Assembly (NCBI RefSeq): GCF_004799405.1
Contig: NZ_SSMW01000103.1
Location: forward strand, 1 to 58,590
Reading direction: 5' to 3'
DNA length: 58,590 nt
DNA from: Bradyrhizobium sp.
GTDB taxonomy: Bacteria; Pseudomonadota; Alphaproteobacteria; Rhizobiales; Xanthobacteraceae
Within the stretch, counting starts at the first letter, position 1. Each line of letters begins with the position of its first letter. Shown here in pieces: positions 1 to 9,499 of the stretch. A program made the position numbers and the translations under genes. Under the pieces are notes generated by a model. It was not told the DNA's origin. It made no database searches and saw only the letters and a list, made by a program, of their open reading frames with translations.

Positions 1-114
1 ATCGATCTCGTGCCGCAAAAGCCGCGCAAACGCGAGATCAATGTCGTACTATCGAATTCGTTCGGGTTCGGGGGCACCAACGCATCGATGATCATGCAGC
101 GCGTGACCAACTGA
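1..114 (+). CDS. fabF: FabF C-terminal end (beta-ketoacyl-ACP synthase II), partial at the left edge
   Basis: The last 37 codons of an open frame that enters from the left, ending in TGA. The residues contain N-S-F-G-F-G-G-T-N-A, the invariant C-terminal signature of KAS I/II condensing enzymes, whose Asn and Phe residues sit beside the Cys-His-His active site. FabF elongates acyl-ACP with malonyl-ACP in the cytoplasm. mltG follows 130 bp downstream on the same strand, a pairing common in alphaproteobacteria. The catalytic Cys and His residues lie outside the window, so FabF rather than FabB is inferred from the context. Confidence 0.88.
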   Translation: MDLVPQKPRKREINVVLSNSFGFGGTNASMIMQRVTN

Positions 115-244
115 CGTATCGTATCGACAAGAGTCCACCGTTTCGCCGCATTCGGTGATAAATCCTAGCCATGGACGCAGACTATCGGCCGCCGCGTGCA
201 TTTCGCGAGGCCGCGATTGAACCGACAGGATTCAGGTTGCATCG

Positions 245-1507
245 ATGAGTGAGAGGCCGCCCATTTCACCGAGGAGTCCGCGCGCCGCGCTGGAGCCCGA
301 GCAGGTTCCGCCGCCGCCGAAACGGTCCGACCGCGCCCGCAATCCGTTTGTCGTGTTCGGCAATGCCGTCATTACCATTGTGCTGGTCCTGATGATCGGC
401 GCCGGCGGAGGCTATTTCTACGGCAAGCAGAAGATCGAGGCTCCGGGCCCGCTGCAGGAGGACAAGATCGTCAACATCCCGGCGCGCGCGGGCATGACCG
501 ACATCGCCGATATCCTGCAGCGCGAAGGCGTGATCGACAATAATCGCTGGGCCTTCATCGGGAGCGTGTTTGCGCTTAAGGCGCGATCCGAACTCAAGCC
601 CGGCGAATACGCGTTTCAGAAGAACGCCAGCCTGCGTGACGTCATCGGCACCATGGTCGAAGGCAAGGTGGTCCAGCATGCCGTCACTATTCCCGAAGGG
701 TTGACCTCCCAACAGATCGTGGCCCGCCTTTCCGAGAACGATATCTTTACTGGCGATATCCACGAGGTGCCGCGCGAAGGCACCTTGCTGCCGGAGACCT
801 ATAAATTCCCCCGCGGCACCACGCGCGACCAGGTGATTGCGCGCATGCAGCAGACTCAGAAGCGCGTGCTCGCGGAAATCTGGGAACGCCGCAGTCCGGA
901 TATTCCGGTCAAGACGCCGGAACAACTGGTGACATTGGCCTCGATCGTCGAGAAGGAAACCAGCAAGGCGGACGAGCGCAGCCGCGTTGCGGCGGTATTC
1001 GTCAATCGCCTGCGGCAAAAACTCAAGCTGCAGTCCGACCCGACCATTATCTACGGTATCGTCGGCGGCAAGGGGACACTGGGGCGGCCGATCAAGCGCA
1101 GCGAAATCCTGCAGCCTTCGCTTTACAATACCTATGTGGTGGACGGCCTTCCGCCGGGGCCGATCTCCAATCCCGGGCGCGCCTCGCTGGAAGCTGCGGC
1201 CAATCCGGCGCGCACGCGTGACCTGTTCTTTGTGGCGGACGGTACCGGCGGCCATGCCTTTACCGAAACTTACGACCAGCATCAGAAGAACGTCGCCAAA
1301 CTGCGCGCGATAGAAAAGCAGGTTCCGAACGATACGGTTGAACCGGCGGACGATCCCCAGCCGGCTGCGGCGGCGGCGCCCACCGATGCTGCTCCGGCAA
1401 CGCCAGCGGCGACCAAACCGGCCCCCGCGAAAAGGCCCGCTCGCGTCGCTCCAGCCCGGCAGGGGGCTGCGCAAACCACGGCATCGCCGCCGGTGGTTCA
1501 GCGATAA
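245..1507 (+). CDS. mltG: Endolytic murein transglycosylase MltG (YceG family)
   Basis: An inner-membrane lytic transglycosylase that cleaves nascent glycan strands and is thought to set their length. The 420 residues show a Pro-rich cytoplasmic start, one membrane segment at about 35-58, a LysM-like region, then the YceG domain with LPETY at 182-186 and the catalytic segment SIVEKET around 233-239, which carries the family's essential Glu, followed by the family's N-R-L and Q-S-D-P-T-x-I-Y-G stretch. The last 55 residues are Ala/Pro-rich and probably disordered, a lineage-specific tail. It lies between fabF and yicC on the same strand. The ATG start puts the membrane helix at the usual distance from the N-terminus. 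Confidence 0.96.
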   Translation: MSERPPISPRSPRAALEPEQVPPPPKRSDRARNPFVVFGNAVITIVLVLMIGAGGGYFYGKQKIEAPGPLQEDKIVNIPARAGMTDIADILQREGVIDNNRWAFIGSVFALKARSELKPGEYAFQKNASLRDVIGTMVEGKVVQHAVTIPEGLTSQQIVARLSENDIFTGDIHEVPREGTLLPETYKFPRGTTRDQVIARMQQTQKRVLAEIWERRSPDIPVKTPEQLVTLASIVEKETSKADERSRVAAVFVNRLRQKLKLQSDPTIIYGIVGGKGTLGRPIKRSEILQPSLYNTYVVDGLPPGPISNPGRASLEAAANPARTRDLFFVADGTGGHAFTETYDQHQKNVAKLRAIEKQVPNDTVEPADDPQPAAAAAPTDAAPATPAATKPAPAKRPARVAPARQGAAQTTASPPVVQR

Positions 1508-1620
1508 CGGGACGCCGGCAACCGGCCGGAACCGAATTCCACTTTGCCTGAAAACGTCCTAAACTCGCGCCGTCCTTCAGCGAGTCTCAAGTCCGCCCTT
1601 TGTTAGGAGAATCTCACGCG

Positions 1621-2508
1621 ATGGCGTTGTCGAGCATGACCGGCTTTGCCCGAAGCCACGGCGCCAGCGGACCCTATGCGTTCGAATGGGAATTGAAGTC
1701 GGTCAACGCCAAAGGCTTCGACCTGCGGATGCGATTGCCGCCCGGATGGGACGATCTGGAGGCTGTGGCGCGCAAGCGCGCCGGAGAACTGCTGTCGCGT
1801 GGCACGGTCTATGCCAATTTGAACGTCAAGCGCACAAGTTCGGTCTCGACCGTCCGTATCAATGAAGAGGTGCTGGCGTCGATCGTGAAGGTCGCAGGCG
1901 TGCTCGCCGGCAAGATCGATGCGGTGGCGCCGAGCATCGACGGGCTGCTCGGGATCAAGGGTGTCATTGAGGTCGTCGAGCCCGAAAGCAATGAGGCCGA
2001 AGACAAGGCCGCCAGAGCCGCCGCCGCAGCGGCGTTCGAGCAGGCGCTCACGGACCTCGTCGAGATGCGTCGGCGCGAGGGCGCGACGCTCGGGCAGATC
2101 CTGATCCAGCGAATGGACGAGATCGAGCGGCTGGCGAAAAAGGCCGAGGGCGCCCCGGGCCGCAAGCCCGAGGCGATCAGAGCGCGGCTTGCCGAGCAAA
2201 TCGCGGCATTGCTTGAGTCCTCCGAACGCTTCGATCCCGACCGGCTCAATCAGGAAGCGATCATGATCGCGGCCAAGGCCGACATTCGTGAAGAACTCGA
2301 CCGCATCGCCTCCCACATCTCGCAGGCCCGCGAGATGATCGGCAAGGGCGGGCCGATCGGACGGCGGCTCGATTTTCTGGCGCAGGAATTCAACCGCGAG
2401 GTCAATACCTGCTGTTCCAAATCGAACGATCTCGAACTAACCAATGCCGGCCTCGAAATGAAGAACGTGGTCGAGCAATTCCGCGAACAGGTTCAGAACC
2501 TGGAGTGA
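1621..2508 (+). CDS. YicC family endoribonuclease-like protein
   Basis: A 295-residue YicC/YloC protein. The N-terminus has the diagnostic S-S-M-T-G-F-A-R, and the C-terminal DUF1732 part has Q-E-F-N-R-E-V-N-T followed by S-K-S. YicC of E. coli has been described as an endoribonuclease that helps degrade small RNAs; that role is carried over from the family, not shown here. The ATG at 1621 was chosen because TTAGGAGA precedes it; an in-frame TTG at 1600 is less likely. gmk begins 3 bp after the stop, so the two are almost certainly cotranscribed. Confidence 0.93.
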   Translation: MALSSMTGFARSHGASGPYAFEWELKSVNAKGFDLRMRLPPGWDDLEAVARKRAGELLSRGTVYANLNVKRTSSVSTVRINEEVLASIVKVAGVLAGKIDAVAPSIDGLLGIKGVIEVVEPESNEAEDKAARAAAAAAFEQALTDLVEMRRREGATLGQILIQRMDEIERLAKKAEGAPGRKPEAIRARLAEQIAALLESSERFDPDRLNQEAIMIAAKADIREELDRIASHISQAREMIGKGGPIGRRLDFLAQEFNREVNTCCSKSNDLELTNAGLEMKNVVEQFREQVQNLE

Positions 2509-2511
2509 ACC

Positions 2512-3171
2512 ATGACGGCTGGCGGCCACGGGTTTGATGGGGTTGAGCGGCGCGGGCTGATGTTCGTGCTGTCGTCGCCGTCGGGCGCGGGCAAGACCAC
2601 GCTGTCGCGCCTTTTGATCGAACGAATGCCGGGCCTGAAGATGTCGGTATCCGCGACCACGCGGCCGATGCGGCCGGGCGAAATCGACGGCCGCGATTAT
2701 TTGTTTGTCGACAAATCCAGGTTCGAGGCGATGGTGAAGCGGGACGAGTTGCTCGAATGGGCGACCGTGTTCGACAATCGCTATGGCACGCCGCGCGAAC
2801 CGGTCGAAACAGCCCTGTCGGCGGGGCAGGACGTGCTGTTCGATATCGACTGGCAGGGCACCCAGCAATTGCGCGAAAAAGCCCGCGCCGACGTCGTCAG
2901 CGTGTTCATCCTGCCGCCGTCGGCAGCCGACCTCGAGAAACGGCTGCATACCCGCGCGCAGGATGCGGACGCGGTGATACGCGGCCGAATGAGTCGCGCC
3001 ACCCATGAATTGAGCCACTGGGCTGAATACGACTACATCGTGATCAACCACGATATCGACGAAGCCTTTGCCGAGGTGCAATCGATCCTGAAAGCCGAGC
3101 GGCTCAAACGCGAACGCCGTACCGGTTTGACGACGTTCGTGCGGGAGCTGCAACGGCAACTGGAGAAATAG
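2512..3171 (+). CDS. gmk: Guanylate kinase
   Basis: Cytoplasmic enzyme that phosphorylates GMP to GDP with ATP, needed for GTP, dGTP and (p)ppGpp synthesis. The 219 residues have the P-loop S-S-P-S-G-A-G-K-T-T at 21-30, the GMP-binding segment T-T-R-P-M-R-P-G-E at about 46-54 and the lid region after D-I-D-W-Q-G. The N-terminus is about 15 residues longer than in E. coli, as is usual in this group. It starts 3 bp after yicC and ends 9 bp before a convergent gene. No clear terminator lies in that short gap. Confidence 0.97.
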   Translation: MTAGGHGFDGVERRGLMFVLSSPSGAGKTTLSRLLIERMPGLKMSVSATTRPMRPGEIDGRDYLFVDKSRFEAMVKRDELLEWATVFDNRYGTPREPVETALSAGQDVLFDIDWQGTQQLREKARADVVSVFILPPSAADLEKRLHTRAQDADAVIRGRMSRATHELSHWAEYDYIVINHDIDEAFAEVQSILKAERLKRERRTGLTTFVRELQRQLEK

Positions 3172-3180
3172 CCGAAGCGC

Positions 3181-4071
3181 TCAGGCTGCGGCACTTCGCG
3201 ACAGCCGCTCCAGCATTTCGGCGATCCTGCGGTTCGGATCATCCGCAGCGCGCGGATCGCGCGGGGCTCTCGGGATGGGCGAGTCCGGCATCGCATGGGC
3301 CGGCCGCGGTGGACGATCGGTGACGATCGAATCCCAGATCGCGCGTCGATCGCCTCGTACCACGCGCTGCCTCGCCCGTCGTCGTCGCAGGTTGAATCTG
3401 AAAATCGCGCGTCCCATCAGTCCGGCAAATGACAGCGCCCCGACAACGGCGATCAGCAGCATCAGGATCGAACGCGACTGCTTTTCGGAAGAAGATGAGT
3501 CGGCGGCGGCGAGTGAGACGGCAGCGGCCGCGACGGGCGGCCTCGTCGTCGGTGAATTTGACGGCGCGGTCACGCCGGGATTTTCGACCGCAAGTGCTGG
3601 GCTGGCCGATGATTCGACGCTCGACGGCTCAGGCCAGCGCGAAGCGACTACGGACGGCCGCGCGTTCGCATCCGGCGGGTTGGCAAGCGGGCTATTTTCG
3701 GGACCGGCCGCGCTGGCAGGCGCTGCCGGAACCGGTGGCCAGACGCTGGCCTCGGTTTTGTGCTCGACACGCGTCTGCGGCGGCAGTTCAGCGCGGGCAT
3801 CCGCGATTGAATCTCGCACCGACGGTTCTGCTTTCGACGGCGCCGGCCTGGCCGTGAGCTGCGAAGACTTCTCGCCCTCGCGCCGCAGGTACCAGCAGTG
3901 CCGGTTGCTTGGATGATCGATGCGATAATACCAATGGCTGCCCTCAGGCACCTGGTCCTTTGGTTCGGAAAGACAATCGGCCGCCGCGCCATAGGATATC
4001 GTCGTGAGAGGGAGCCCTGCGAACAGGCTGGCGAAGATTGCTGACGCGAATTTCGCGGTTCGGTTTGGCAT
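3181..4071 (-). CDS. Membrane-anchored envelope protein of unknown function
   Basis: A 296-residue protein with an apparent signal peptide (residues 1-30), then a short Cys/Trp/Tyr-rich region around C-L-S-E-P and H-W-Y-Y-R-I-D-H with two Cys that could pair, a long Ala/Pro/Ser-rich low-complexity linker, one membrane helix at about 203-225 and an Arg-rich tail. This suggests a periplasmic domain tethered to the inner membrane. The start at 4071 is preferred over ATG 4077 because GGAG lies 7 bases before it and touches the other. I do not recognise the family; the gene is convergent with gmk. Confidence 0.78.
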   Translation of the reverse strand: MPNRTAKFASAIFASLFAGLPLTTISYGAAADCLSEPKDQVPEGSHWYYRIDHPSNRHCWYLRREGEKSSQLTARPAPSKAEPSVRDSIADARAELPPQTRVEHKTEASVWPPVPAAPASAAGPENSPLANPPDANARPSVVASRWPEPSSVESSASPALAVENPGVTAPSNSPTTRPPVAAAAVSLAAADSSSSEKQSRSILMLLIAVVGALSFAGLMGRAIFRFNLRRRRARQRVVRGDRRAIWDSIVTDRPPRPAHAMPDSPIPRAPRDPRAADDPNRRIAEMLERLSRSAAA

Positions 4072-4191
4072 GTGCATCTCCGGTGATGATACGCAATACT
4101 TTCACGCGCCAAATCTCCGCAAAGACTTGGGTCGCAATGCGCCGCAATTCCGGACACGGCAGGGCTTAATTCAGGCTCGGATTCATGAGGC

Positions 4192-4217
4192 GAAAAAGTG
4201 GCGCTCTCGAAAGAGCG
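4192..4217 (-). terminator. Rho-independent terminator after the orphan substrate-binding protein gene
   Basis: Perfect 6-bp inverted repeat CGCTCT/AGAGCG at 4202-4217 with a TTCG loop (read on the minus strand), followed three bases later by CTTTTT. It lies 26 bp past the stop of the gene ending at 4243. Confidence 0.65.
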
Positions 4218-4242
4218 TCCCAACACCTTTTCGAATGTGAGG

Positions 4243-5472
4243 TTACTCGCTCGCGAGCACGTCGCTGAACAGCACGTAACGCTGTCCATCGAAACGCACC
4301 AGCCGCATCTGCTTGATCGGGCGCAGATCGGTCGGGCTGGTCCTCAGGCGGATACCAGGCAGCAGCAACGGCAACTCCATGTCCAGATGGGAGGCCTGCT
4401 TCATGATATTCTCGCGGGTGAGATCGTCGCCGCATTGCTTGAGAATCTGAACCACTGCAAAACCGATATTGTAGCCATAGGGGGCGTAATAGTCGCTTTT
4501 GTCGACGCGCGGATTGTATTTGTCCATCCATACGTTCCAGGCCTGCATGGCCGGATCGTCTTTCCACTGCGGGTCGGCCGGATCCTTTTGATAGGCCGCG
4601 GAGATGATACCCTTGGCTGCTTCAAACCCGGCCGGCCGAATTGCGCCCGCGATCGAGGAGCCGATGCTGACCACGAATTCCTGCGGGTGCCAGTCGATGT
4701 CGTAGGCCTTGCGAATCGCCTGCGCGGAGAATTTGGGCACCGTGACGATGAAGAATACGTCGGCACCGGATGACTTCAGCGAAACCACCTGGGAATCAAC
4801 CGTGGGATCGCTGGTGTTATAGGTCTGCGACGACACGATCATCGTCGAGGCCTTGTCGCCGAGCCCGCGCTTGAATCCCAAAAGATAGTCGCGGCCGAGG
4901 TCGTCATTCTGCGACAGGATGGCGATCTTCGCGTCGGGTTTCACCGAAAGAATGTATTTGGCGTAGATCTCGCCCTCCGACGCATAGTGCGGCGTCCAGC
5001 TCATGGTCCACGGATAATGCGCGGGGTCGTTGAAGACCGTGGCGCCGGAGCCGACGAAAAGATGCGGCACCTTTTGCTGGTTGATGTACTTGACCACGGC
5101 CATATTGGTGGCGGTGCCGACGGGATTGACAAGAAACAGCACCTCGTCGCTTTCGATCAGGCGCCGGATCTGCTCGACCGTCTTGGGCGGGCTATAGGCG
5201 TCGTCGAGGCTGATGAAATTGATCTTGCGGCCATTGACGCCGCCCTGGTCGTTGATCATCGCGAAATAAGCCGTGGCGGAGACCGCGCCCGCCGAATAGG
5301 CCGATGCCGGCCCGCTGTAGGGCGTCGTGGTCCCGATCTTGATTTCGGTGTCGGAGGCGCCCGGCCCGTATTGTTTCTGCGCCAGCGCCGGCGTTGCGGC
5401 AAAAACAAATGTCAGTGCAGCCAAAACGCCCCGTACCAAGGCGCCCGGCGTCGCATGATTTCCCTGGGCCAT
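4243..5472 (-). CDS. Branched-chain amino acid type ABC transporter substrate-binding protein (Peripla_BP_6)
   Basis: A 409-residue periplasmic binding protein of the LivK/urea type. It has a signal peptide ending at A-L-A-Q (about residue 32), then I-K-I-G-T-T-T-P-Y-S-G-P, the canonical first strand of class I binding proteins, and N-D-Q-G-G-V-N-G-R-K-I, the conserved loop of this family. The ligand cannot be told from sequence; in rhizobia these proteins take amino acids, amides or aromatic acids. No permease or ATPase gene is adjacent, so it is an orphan. The ATG start is supported by GGGAGGA upstream. A terminator follows. Confidence 0.93.
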   Translation of the reverse strand: MAQGNHATPGALVRGVLAALTFVFAATPALAQKQYGPGASDTEIKIGTTTPYSGPASAYSAGAVSATAYFAMINDQGGVNGRKINFISLDDAYSPPKTVEQIRRLIESDEVLFLVNPVGTATNMAVVKYINQQKVPHLFVGSGATVFNDPAHYPWTMSWTPHYASEGEIYAKYILSVKPDAKIAILSQNDDLGRDYLLGFKRGLGDKASTMIVSSQTYNTSDPTVDSQVVSLKSSGADVFFIVTVPKFSAQAIRKAYDIDWHPQEFVVSIGSSIAGAIRPAGFEAAKGIISAAYQKDPADPQWKDDPAMQAWNVWMDKYNPRVDKSDYYAPYGYNIGFAVVQILKQCGDDLTRENIMKQASHLDMELPLLLPGIRLRTSPTDLRPIKQMRLVRFDGQRYVLFSDVLASE

Positions 5473-5490
5473 TGGAGTCCTCCCTGTTGG

Positions 5491-5545
5491 CGAGGCTTAC
5501 ATGGCACTCTGCCTCCTTTGACGAGGCTTAAGAGGGCTCTGCCTC
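5491..5545. repeat. Imperfect direct duplication between two genes
   Basis: Two copies of about 24 bp (5491-5515 and 5522-5545) share CGAGGCTTA at the left and CTCTGCCTC at the right and differ in the middle. The second copy reaches the stop codon of the alcohol dehydrogenase gene. Confidence 0.6.
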
Positions 5546-6602
5546 AGTTTTTCAATATGATGCGTCCGACGACTTTTCCAGCCCGCAATTGGTCTATCCA
5601 TTTCTGGACGTCGCCCATCGGCTCTTCCTTCATCGGCGTCGGCTTGATCTTGCCGGCGCGCGCAAGCGCCATCAATTCCTGTCCCTCGGCCAGGGTTCCG
5701 ACCATGAAGCCCTCGATGGTCATGCGCTTGTAGATCCATTGCACCATCGGCAGGCTGAAATTGCCGCCCATCAGTCCGGAGACCACGATCTTGCCGCCGC
5801 GCGCGATCGCGGCGACCGCAAAGGCCATCGATTTTTCGTTGCCGGCAAAATCGACGATCGCGTCGAATCCGCCCTCGGTCTCCTTGATGATGCGCTTGAC
5901 CACGTCGGTCTCGCCGGGATCGTAGGCGACCGCGGCGCCGTTTTTCAGCGCGGTCTCGCGCGCGGCCGGGCTCAAATCCGCCACCGAGATCTTCTGCTTG
6001 AACATGGCTTGTGCGAAAGCCAGCCCCATCATGCCGACGCCGCCAAGACCGATCAGCAGCAAGTTGCGCTGTCGCGGCCGATCGACCAGGCGCTTCAGCG
6101 CGCCGTAGGCGGTCACGCCGGAGCACATCAAGGTCGCCGCCTGATTGACCGGCAGAGGGTCGTAATCCAGCAGATACCTGGCATCGGGTACCAGCACGTG
6201 GCTGGCGAAGCCGCCATCGATGGCGACTCCCAGAAAGCGCTGCTTGGCGCAGAGATTTTCATCGCCATTGAGACAGTCACGGCACTGGCCGCAACCGATC
6301 CAGGGGAATACCGCCTTGCTGGCGCCGATCAGGCTTTTTGGAACATCGGGGCCGACTTCCTCCACGATCCCGGCGATCTCGTGCCCCAGCGTGAACGGCA
6401 GCACCATGCCGCGTGTGGTGTCGAGTTTCTTGCCGCCGCCAAGATCGGCGTAACCGTCCTGGATATGCAGGTCCGAATGACACAGCCCGCAGCGCTCAAC
6501 GCGCACCAGCACTTCCTTGCCCTGCGGCTTAGGTGTCTCGACAATGGTTTCGCACAGCGGCGCATCGAATTTGACCAGTGATTGGCGTCGCATCAGCGCC
6601 AT
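5544..6602 (-). CDS. Zinc-dependent alcohol dehydrogenase (medium-chain MDR family)
   Basis: A 352-residue MDR alcohol dehydrogenase. Catalytic zinc ligands are seen in C-G-L-C-H-S-D-L-H (Cys and Asp region) and G-H-E-I-A-G; the four structural-zinc Cys are in C-G-Q-C-R-D-C and the following E-N-L-C; the NAD(P)-binding Rossmann loop is G-L-G-G-V-G. The family oxidises alcohols or reduces aldehydes in the cytoplasm; the substrate is unknown. GAGGAG before the ATG at 6602 fixes the start. It lies 12 bp downstream of rsmA on the same strand, so readthrough from the lpt-rsmA operon is possible. Confidence 0.93.
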   Translation of the reverse strand: MALMRRQSLVKFDAPLCETIVETPKPQGKEVLVRVERCGLCHSDLHIQDGYADLGGGKKLDTTRGMVLPFTLGHEIAGIVEEVGPDVPKSLIGASKAVFPWIGCGQCRDCLNGDENLCAKQRFLGVAIDGGFASHVLVPDARYLLDYDPLPVNQAATLMCSGVTAYGALKRLVDRPRQRNLLLIGLGGVGMMGLAFAQAMFKQKISVADLSPAARETALKNGAAVAYDPGETDVVKRIIKETEGGFDAIVDFAGNEKSMAFAVAAIARGGKIVVSGLMGGNFSLPMVQWIYKRMTIEGFMVGTLAEGQELMALARAGKIKPTPMKEEPMGDVQKWIDQLRAGKVVGRIILKN

Positions 6603-6614
6603 GGCGTTTTCTCC

Positions 6615-7484
6615 TCAGGAAATCTTCAATTTGGTGTTTCGTATATCGGTCAATTCGCGGGCCATGGCAACAAAGCCGCTCACCGGAATGGTTTCGGCGC
6701 GCCGCGTCAAATCGACATCGGCTGCGGCGGCGAGCCGCGCCGGATCGACCGCCAGTGATTTGAGGCTTTGCCGCAGCATTTTCCGCCGCTGGCCGAAGGC
6801 CGCCGCCGCGACCTGCTCCAGCGCCTTGCGGTCGCACGCTTCCGGCGTGGTGCGAGGCACCAGGCGCACCACTGATGAGGTGACCTTGGGCTGCGGCACG
6901 AATGCCGCAGGCGAAATGTCGAACAGGATTTTGGTCTCGGCGCGCCAGTTCGCAAGCACGCCCAGCCGTCCATAAGCTTCGTCATCCTCGCGCGCCACGA
7001 TGCGCTCGGCCACCTCGCGCTGAAACATCAGCACCATCATGTCGTACCATGGCGGCCACGGCTCGATCGACAGCCAGTCGATCAGAAGCGCGGTTGCGAT
7101 ATTATAGGGCAGGTTGGCGACGATTTTAGCGCGCACGCTTCCGAGCAATGGCCGCGGATCGAAAGCCTGCGCATCGGCACAAACAATCTCCAGCCGGCCC
7201 GGATATCGCCTCGAAATCTCTTCAAGTGCCGTCAAGGCCCGCTCGTCGCGCTCGATCGCGATGACGCGCCGCGCGCCCAAGGCCAATAGCGCGCGCGTCA
7301 ACCCGCCCGGACCGGGACCAATCTCGACAATCGTTGCGTCTTCGAGCGGGCCCGCCGCGCGCGCGATTCGTGCGGTGAGGTTGAGGTCCAGCAGGAAATT
7401 CTGCCCGAGCGATTTGCGCGCCGATAGAGCATGCCGGCGAATAACGTCGCGAAGCGGCGGAAGGTCGTCGATCGCACTCATCAC
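6615..7484 (-). CDS. rsmA: 16S rRNA (adenine1518/1519-N6)-dimethyltransferase
   Basis: RsmA (KsgA) dimethylates two adjacent adenines in helix 45 of 16S rRNA late in 30S assembly. The 289 residues contain S-L-G-Q-N-F-L, the SAM-binding motif [10 protein letters not shown] at about 54-63 and the catalytic N-L-P-Y-N-I. The gene begins inside the pdxA stop: GTG at 7484 and ATG at 7481 are both possible, giving a GTGA or TGATG overlap and translational coupling. The order surA-pdxA-rsmA is an old conserved arrangement in proteobacteria. Confidence 0.97.
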   Translation of the reverse strand: MMSAIDDLPPLRDVIRRHALSARKSLGQNFLLDLNLTARIARAAGPLEDATIVEIGPGPGGLTRALLALGARRVIAIERDERALTALEEISRRYPGRLEIVCADAQAFDPRPLLGSVRAKIVANLPYNIATALLIDWLSIEPWPPWYDMMVLMFQREVAERIVAREDDEAYGRLGVLANWRAETKILFDISPAAFVPQPKVTSSVVRLVPRTTPEACDRKALEQVAAAAFGQRRKMLRQSLKSLAVDPARLAAAADVDLTRRAETIPVSGFVAMARELTDIRNTKLKIS

Positions 7485-8482
7485 CGCTGGGCGGCCGACA
7501 TGCGGGCGGCGAGCCGCAATGCCGCGATCAGGCTCGATGGGTTGGCCCTGCCAGTGCCGGCAATGTCAAATGCGGTGCCGTGATCGGGCGAGGTGCGTAT
7601 GAAGGGCAGGCCCAGCGTCACGTTGACGGCGTCCTCGAACGCCAGCGTCTTGACCGGAATCAGCGCCTGGTCGTGATACATGCAGATCGCGCAGTCGTAG
7701 GTTTTGCGCGCGGCCTCGTGGAACATGGTATCGGCGGGCAGCGGTCCCCTGATCTCAATACCGTCGCCGCGCAGGATTTCCACGGCGGGCGCCACGATCG
7801 CCTGATCCTCGGTGCCGAGCGTACCGTCTTCGCCGGCGTGAGGATTGAGGCCGGACATTGCGATCCGTGGACGGGCGATGCCGAAGCGGGTCTTCAATTC
7901 CGCGACCACGATGCGGGCGGTCGAGACGATCAACTCACGCGACAGCCGCGCAACGGCGTCGCGCAGCGACAGGTGGATCGTCACGGGCACAACAACAAGG
8001 GCAGGGGACCACAGCATCATGACCGGTTGCGGCGGTTGGCCGCCGCTCGCCGCGAGTTCGGCGAGAAACTCGGTATGACCGGGATGCCTGAAGCCGGCGC
8101 GGTAGAGCACGTTCTTGGCAATGGGATTGGTGACGACCGCGCCGGCGCGGCCGGCTGTCACGTCGCTGACCGCCTGACGTATGGACGCCATGGCCGCATC
8201 CGCACTGGTGTCGTCCGGCCGGCCGGGTTCCGCAGTCGCCTTGTGGCCGGTGGATACCACCGGCAGCGCGTCCGCGAATGCATCGAGTGCATCCTCGGCG
8301 CGAACGTCGGCGAGCTTGACCTTCAGGCCGAGCGCGCCGGCGCGGCCGGCGAGCAAGTCGCGATCGCCGAGCAGGTAGAACGGCGGAAGGTTCAGTTCAT
8401 CGCGGCGCAGCCACGCCTTGATCGTGATATCGGGCCCGATACCCGCAGGTTCGCCTGTTGTCAGCGCGAGGGGTTTTGCCAT
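7481..8482 (-). CDS. pdxA: 4-hydroxythreonine-4-phosphate dehydrogenase
   Basis: PdxA oxidises 4-phosphohydroxy-L-threonine with NAD, feeding the deoxyxylulose-5-phosphate-dependent route to pyridoxal phosphate. The 333 residues start with [10 protein letters not shown] and include [16 protein letters not shown] and D-H-G-T-A-F-D, which supply the three metal-binding His and the phosphate site. It sits 3 bp after surA and overlaps rsmA by a few bases, all one transcript. Length is normal for the family. Confidence 0.97.
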   Translation of the reverse strand: MAKPLALTTGEPAGIGPDITIKAWLRRDELNLPPFYLLGDRDLLAGRAGALGLKVKLADVRAEDALDAFADALPVVSTGHKATAEPGRPDDTSADAAMASIRQAVSDVTAGRAGAVVTNPIAKNVLYRAGFRHPGHTEFLAELAASGGQPPQPVMMLWSPALVVVPVTIHLSLRDAVARLSRELIVSTARIVVAELKTRFGIARPRIAMSGLNPHAGEDGTLGTEDQAIVAPAVEILRGDGIEIRGPLPADTMFHEAARKTYDCAICMYHDQALIPVKTLAFEDAVNVTLGLPFIRTSPDHGTAFDIAGTGRANPSSLIAALRLAARMSAAQR

Positions 8483-8485
8483 GCA

Positions 8486-9421
8486 TCAACGATATTCGAT
8501 CATCGCGGCTTTGCGGACTTCCTGCAGGTAGGATTTCGACTTTGCCTCGTATTTTGCCGCAAACATCTTGTCCCGGACTTCCTTTTTTTTCGGCGTATCG
8601 ATGGTGGTCGGCTTTCTTCCGCACAACGCAACCATCTCGACGCCTTGTTTGGTCACCTCCGGCTCGGTCAAATGGCCGATCGGGGTCTTGTCGAGCATTT
8701 CACGAAGCGGCGCCGGCAAATCGGCCGAGGTCTTGGTCACCGCGTCGCGAATCGCGGCATTTTGCATCGTCTTGAAAAAACCGTTGGCCTCCGCGCAGGT
8801 TTGCACGCGGTTGCGCAAGGCTTCGGCCTCCTTGCGTCTTGCCTCGACCACAGCCGGCGCGGATCCCCGCTGGACGATCAAAACGATCGGCTGCATCTTG
8901 TATTCGAAACTCTCGGTGTCCGATTTCTCGTCTTCCTTGGCGGCCGCTACCACTTCCTTCTCGCCGACCTGCAGGCTCTCCTTGAAACGTCCGCGCACCA
9001 AACTGCCCCAGACCATGTCGGCTTTTATGCGCTCCTTCAGCGTTTCGGGCCGAACACCCTGAGCTTCCAGGGCTTTGGTCAGTTGGTCGGAGGTGATCCG
9101 CATCCTCGTGCTCATCTCGGCGTACGCCTGGTCGATATCGGAGGATGTGGGATCGACGCCAAATTTCTTGGCTTCCTTGATTTTCACCTTTTCATCGATC
9201 AATTCGTCGACCACTTCCTGTCGGGCGGGAGCCTTGTGGGTGGTCATGAATACCAGCTTGGTGCGCTGCTCGATATCGTAGTTGGTAATGGGGTCGCCGT
9301 TGACCATGACGGCGACGGTTTGCGCGTGCAAAGCCGAGCCATAACCCGCCAACGTCAGCGCAGCGGCACAACCCAGGATCAGAAGCGAAAGCCGGCGAGA
9401 GAATGTAGTCGTTGTGGTCAT
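8486..9421 (-). CDS. surA: Periplasmic chaperone / peptidyl-prolyl isomerase SurA-like
   Basis: A 311-residue exported protein with a signal peptide ending at A-L-H-A-Q, then the SurA N-terminal chaperone region containing V-N-G-D-P-I-T-N-Y-D-I, typical of the start of SurA. It is shorter than E. coli SurA (about 428 residues), so it probably carries one parvulin-like region rather than two; this is inferred from length. SurA escorts outer-membrane proteins, including LptD, through the periplasm, which fits its place directly after lptD. The ATG at 9421 gives the clean signal peptide; an in-frame start at 9457 would add 12 residues. Confidence 0.88.
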   Translation of the reverse strand: MTTTTTFSRRLSLLILGCAAALTLAGYGSALHAQTVAVMVNGDPITNYDIEQRTKLVFMTTHKAPARQEVVDELIDEKVKIKEAKKFGVDPTSSDIDQAYAEMSTRMRITSDQLTKALEAQGVRPETLKERIKADMVWGSLVRGRFKESLQVGEKEVVAAAKEDEKSDTESFEYKMQPIVLIVQRGSAPAVVEARRKEAEALRNRVQTCAEANGFFKTMQNAAIRDAVTKTSADLPAPLREMLDKTPIGHLTEPEVTKQGVEMVALCGRKPTTIDTPKKKEVRDKMFAAKYEAKSKSYLQEVRKAAMIEYR

Positions 9422-9499
9422 CTTCGCTATATCAACCTGCTTGAACTGGATTCGCACGGCGCGCGGAACTGGTCCCCCGACAACGTGACGACGCCGGTT

